Origin: Gluconacetobacter johannae | GTDB lineage: Bacteria > Pseudomonadota > Alphaproteobacteria > Acetobacterales > Acetobacteraceae | Assembly: GCF_025994435.1 (NCBI RefSeq) | Contig: NZ_BAQK01000036.1 | Span: 118,314-182,313 of the forward strand | Length of the DNA stretch: 64,000 nt | Direction of reading: 5' to 3' | In this document: positions 61,219 to 64,000 of the stretch, one piece after another | How the letters are laid out: each line of letters begins with the position of its first letter | How positions within the stretch are numbered: the stretch's first letter is position 1 | Position numbers and translations under genes: made by a program | Notes under the pieces: generated by a model | What the model was told of the DNA's origin: nothing | Database searches by the model: none | What the model saw: only the letters and a program-made list of their open reading frames with translations

Positions 61219-61365
61219 GTCGTGCGGTTCCGGCGGTCATTATTGGGTTGCGGGCTGTGGATGTGGACCATAGTTTTCGCCTGTTTCCCGTCAAGGCGTC
61301 GGTTCGCTTTCGTGTCGGCCCGCCGCGCTGCGGGCCCATGACACCGCCTTGGAACAGGACCGACG

Positions 61366-62238
61366 ATGGATTCCGACCTGCTGCCCGCCCTCGACCGGAT
61401 CGCCGCCGCGCTGGAACGGCTCTCGCCCCCGCCGCCCACGCTGAAGGGGCTGGACGAATCCGACGCCTTCGTCTGGCATCCCGCCCTGGGCCGCCTGACC
61501 CCGGTCGAGCATGTCGCGCATGTCGATCTCGACCTGTTGCAGGGCGTGGCCATGCAACGTGGGCTGATCCTGGACAACACGCTGCATTTCGCGCGCGGGC
61601 TTCCGGCCAACAACGCCATGCTGTGGGGCGCGCGCGGCATGGGCAAATCGTCGCTGGTCAAGGCGGCCCATGCGCGCGCCAATCTGGTCGACGGCAGGCC
61701 GGCGGCGCCCGGCCGGGGCCGCCTGGTCCTGATCGAGATCCAGCGCGAGGACCTGGCCACGCTGCCCGACCTGCTGGCCCTGCTGCGGACCAGCCCGCGC
61801 CGTTTCATCGTCTTCTGCGACGACCTCTCCTTCGAAAGCGAGGACGCGGATTACAAGGCGCTGAAATCCGTCCTGGATGGCGGCATTTCCGGCCGGCCCG
61901 ACAATGTCCTGTTCTATGCCACGTCCAATCGCCGGCACCTGATGCCGCGCGACATGATCGACAACGAACGCTCGACCGCCATCAACCCGTCCGAGGCGGT
62001 GGAGGAGAAGGTCTCGCTCTCCGACCGGTTCGGGCTGTGGGTCGGCTTCCATAACTGTCCCCAGGACGTGTTCCTGGAGATGGTCCGGGCCTATGCCCAT
62101 GCCCGCCGCCTGCGGATCGACGACACCGAACTGATGCAACGCGCCAATGCCTGGTCGGTCACGCGCGGCGGCCGGTCGGGCCGCGTCGCCTTCCAGTTCA
62201 TCGAAAACCTGACGGCCGAACTGTCCCCCCAGCCATGA
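61366..62238 (+). CDS. DUF815 family P-loop ATPase
   Basis: 290 residues. Walker A is GARGMGKSS (about 88-96), Walker B is FIVFCDDLSFE, and the sensor segment NVLFYATSNRRHL is clear; these define the DUF815 group of AAA-like ATPases. The family is widespread in bacteria and its function is unknown. It is divergent from yajC across 147 bases, an arrangement worth checking in related genomes. Confidence 0.9.
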   Translation: MDSDLLPALDRIAAALERLSPPPPTLKGLDESDAFVWHPALGRLTPVEHVAHVDLDLLQGVAMQRGLILDNTLHFARGLPANNAMLWGARGMGKSSLVKAAHARANLVDGRPAAPGRGRLVLIEIQREDLATLPDLLALLRTSPRRFIVFCDDLSFESEDADYKALKSVLDGGISGRPDNVLFYATSNRRHLMPRDMIDNERSTAINPSEAVEEKVSLSDRFGLWVGFHNCPQDVFLEMVRAYAHARRLRIDDTELMQRANAWSVTRGGRSGRVAFQFIENLTAELSPQP

Positions 62239-62252
62239 CGGCGGGCTGGTCA

Positions 62253-62266
62253 TTGACACGGGTCAA
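62253..62266. promoter_or_regulatory. FNR/FixK-like perfect palindrome upstream of the Rieske gene
   Basis: TTGAC-ACGG-GTCAA is a fully symmetrical pair of half-sites with the four-base spacer of FNR-family operators. It is 15 bases past the DUF815 stop and about 196-209 bases before the Rieske gene. The rest of the 223-base gap holds nothing I recognise. Confidence 0.5.
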
Positions 62267-62461
62267 GGCCGGGCGGGACCTTGTCCGTCCAAGCTGACCG
62301 GCACGCGATCCCCGCCCTGCAACGAAATGAAAAATTGCGCCGCCGGCAGGGATCGAACTTTAATGGAATGTGCTGTCGACAGGGTCCCCGCGCCTGTGGT
62401 CTGCTGATCCGCGCCCAGGCCGGGACATGATGGCTGCGAAGGCCTGAACACAAGAGAGACG

Positions 62462-63547
62462 ATGAACCAGATCTTATCGACGGACAGCATATGCCCGCCC
62501 CGACTGCCCCCCGAAGGGGACCTTCGGCGGATCCGTTCCAATCCCGATTTCTGGTATCCCGTGGCCTGGTCACGCGAACTGAAGCCCGGCAAGACCATCG
62601 GCGTGCGTTACGCCGGGCAGCCGATCGCACTGGTCCGCCCGAAGGAAGGCGACGTCTTCGCGCTGGAAGACCGCTGCGCCCATCGCCAGGTTCCCCTCAG
62701 CAAGGGGCAGGTGACCGGACAGTCGGTCCAGTGCTGCTATCACGGCTGGGCCTATGGCCGGTCGGGCCGCTGCATCGACGTGCCCTACCTGGGCAAGGGC
62801 AAGCTGCCCAACGGCGTGCGGACCTATCCCTGCCGCGAACAGGACGGGCTGATCTTCGTCTTTCCCGGCGACGCCGCGAAGGCCGAGACCGTTCCCCTGC
62901 CCCGCCTGTCGCAGGTCGCGAACCCGGCCTACAAGACGCGGCGCTTCGGCCGGCACGTCAAATGCCACTACAGCTTCATGCACGAGAACCTGATGGATAT
63001 GAATCATCAGTTCATGCACATGAAGCAGATGGGCCAGATGAAGCCGCGCTTCCTGGGGCAGGACAGCGGCCCCGGCATGATCGAGGCGCGCTATACCTTC
63101 GCGCGCACCGGCGGCAAGCAGCCGCTGGGCGAGGCCCTGGTCTTCGGCCAGCGGCGCGACAACAGCGCGAAATACGCCCACCGCGACGTCATGACGATCC
63201 GCACCGAGTACCCGTACCAGACCCTCAAGATCCAGTCCGAGGGCGAGGATCCGGTGATGGACCTGTGGATCGTCTACGTGCCCCAGGATGCCGAGGAACT
63301 GACGAACCGGGTATTCGGTCTGCTGTCGATCAAGCGCCCGAAGATCCCCGGCCTGCTGGATGCCGCATGGCCGTTCCTGGTCGCGTTCACCGAACGGATC
63401 TTCGGCGAGGACCGCGAAATCGTGGAACTGGAACAGGCGGCGTGGAACGAGTTGGGCGGCGACCACAACCAGGAAGTCTTCCCGGTGATCCAGAATCTGC
63501 GGGCGCTGCTGGCGCGTTGCGGCATCCCGGCCGGGGCCGGATCCTGA
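62462..63547 (+). CDS. Rieske non-heme iron oxygenase
   Basis: 361 residues. The Rieske cluster ligands are Cys72, His74, Cys91 and His94 (CAHRQVPLS and CCYHGW). The mononuclear iron site is in ENLMDMNHQFMH (Asn177, Asp180, His183, His187), in a methionine-rich stretch. This is the alpha-subunit type of oxygenase or desaturase. No reductase or ferredoxin gene is adjacent. Substrates of this family range from aromatics to sterols and other polycyclics; a lipid substrate is speculation. Confidence 0.88.
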   Translation: MNQILSTDSICPPRLPPEGDLRRIRSNPDFWYPVAWSRELKPGKTIGVRYAGQPIALVRPKEGDVFALEDRCAHRQVPLSKGQVTGQSVQCCYHGWAYGRSGRCIDVPYLGKGKLPNGVRTYPCREQDGLIFVFPGDAAKAETVPLPRLSQVANPAYKTRRFGRHVKCHYSFMHENLMDMNHQFMHMKQMGQMKPRFLGQDSGPGMIEARYTFARTGGKQPLGEALVFGQRRDNSAKYAHRDVMTIRTEYPYQTLKIQSEGEDPVMDLWIVYVPQDAEELTNRVFGLLSIKRPKIPGLLDAAWPFLVAFTERIFGEDREIVELEQAAWNELGGDHNQEVFPVIQNLRALLARCGIPAGAGS

Positions 63548-63563
63548 CCCCCGCCTTGCCCGC

Positions 63564-64000
63564 ATGACGCTGGAGATGCGAACCGGCGGGGCCGCCCCCA
63601 CGCTGGAGGCCGGCCCCTATCGGCTGCGGACGCTGCTGCCGTCGGACGCCGGCGCGATGCATCGCCTGGTCAATGACTGGAGCGTCATCCGCATGCTCAG
63701 CCGGGTGCCGTTTCCCTATCCGCGCGGCCTGACGGACGAATGGATCGCCTCGACCCAGGACCTGTCGCGGCGGGGGGCGGCCTATCATTTCGCCATCACC
63801 CACCCCGAATCGGACGAGCCCGAATCGCTGATCGGCTGCATCGGGGTGCAGATCGACCCCGCAACCCGCTCCGGCACGGTCGGATACTGGATCGGGCGGC
63901 CGTACTGGAACCGCAAGGTCGCCACCATTACGGTGGGCCGGATCGCACGATGGGCGCTGGCCAACCTGCCGATCGAACGGATGGCGGCGGCGGTCGCCCA
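63564..64000 (+). CDS. GNAT-family N-acetyltransferase, truncated by the window end
   Basis: 145 codons are visible. YRLRTLLPSDAGAMHRLV near the start and IGCIGVQIDP followed by VGYWIGRPYWNRKVATI are typical of RimJ/RimL-type acetyltransferases, which acetylate N-terminal or side-chain amines using acetyl-CoA. The stop lies outside the window. It starts 16 bases after the Rieske gene, so the two may share a transcript. The substrate is unknown. Confidence 0.88.
   Translation, partial: MTLEMRTGGAAPTLEAGPYRLRTLLPSDAGAMHRLVNDWSVIRMLSRVPFPYPRGLTDEWIASTQDLSRRGAAYHFAITHPESDEPESLIGCIGVQIDPATRSGTVGYWIGRPYWNRKVATITVGRIARWALANLPIERMAAAVA

Noticed and set aside
1..64000. CRISPR arrays, prophage, complete insertion sequences or toxin-antitoxin pairs
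   Set aside because: No regularly spaced repeats, transposase, integrase or phage structural genes were seen anywhere in the window.

Overview
The window is GC-rich, gene-dense DNA from an alphaproteobacterium. Family-level clues point to an acetic acid bacterium (Acetobacteraceae). They are the alpha-type order rpoZ-rsh-acpS-lepB-rnc-era, LpxI rather than LpxH in the lipid A cluster, a DUF1150-Hsp20 pair, malate:quinone oxidoreductase, MsrPQ and an IclR-controlled galactonate cluster. I cannot fix the genus from sequence alone. Almost everything is chromosomal core; I see no prophage, complete insertion sequence, CRISPR array or integrated element.

Layout. 1-10242: an ABC1-family kinase (cut by the window edge), oligoendopeptidase F, gltD-gltB glutamate synthase and an NDUFA9-like NAD(P)-binding protein, all on the minus strand. 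10400-10839: two identical tRNA-Leu(CAG) genes, each with its own matching promoter. 11087-16240 (plus): an RNase D-like exonuclease, kdsD-lptC-lptA-lptB for lipopolysaccharide synthesis and export, a 58-codon remnant of rpoN, and hpf. 16303-17243 (minus): DUF1150 and Hsp20, the latter behind a likely heat-shock promoter and a ROSE-like RNA thermometer. 17318-19579 (plus): def-fmt-truA. 19594-26633 (minus): a membrane protein with dapE-dapD, then argB, engB, yidC, yidD, rnpA and rpmH. 27503-39989 (minus): the envelope and translation supercluster pyrH, frr, uppS, cdsA, dxr, rseP, bamA, ompH, lpxD, fabZ, lpxA, lpxI. 40122-46589 (minus): folK, rpoZ, rsh, acpS, lepB, rnc, era. 46829-54686: a mixed stretch with a NYN-domain protein, mqo, a phosphotransacetylase-like enzyme, msrPQ, a beta-hydroxyacid dehydrogenase, an NDUFAF6-like protein and sodB. 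54740-60726 (minus): a galactose/galactonate catabolic operon. 60838-64000: yajC, a DUF815 ATPase, a Rieske oxygenase and a truncated GNAT acetyltransferase.

How the genes work together. Many junctions are ATGA, GTGA or TAATG overlaps, implying tightly coupled operons. The Lpt, Lpx, Bam, Kds and isoprenoid/CDP-diacylglycerol genes together build the outer membrane. The IclR-dgoK-dgoA-dgoD-SDR-MFS block reads as a De Ley-Doudoroff route from galactose to pyruvate and glyceraldehyde-3-phosphate, lacking only a lactonase.

The most interesting non-standard signals are the rpoN remnant with an intact RpoN box, the ROSE-like thermometer, two FNR/FixK-like palindromes upstream of mqo and of the Rieske oxygenase, the duplicated tRNA promoter units, an inverted-repeat scar where pdxJ usually sits between rsh and acpS, and an orphan 70-residue protein resembling a histidine-kinase dimerisation domain. 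I did not find a convincing wholly new multi-gene system.
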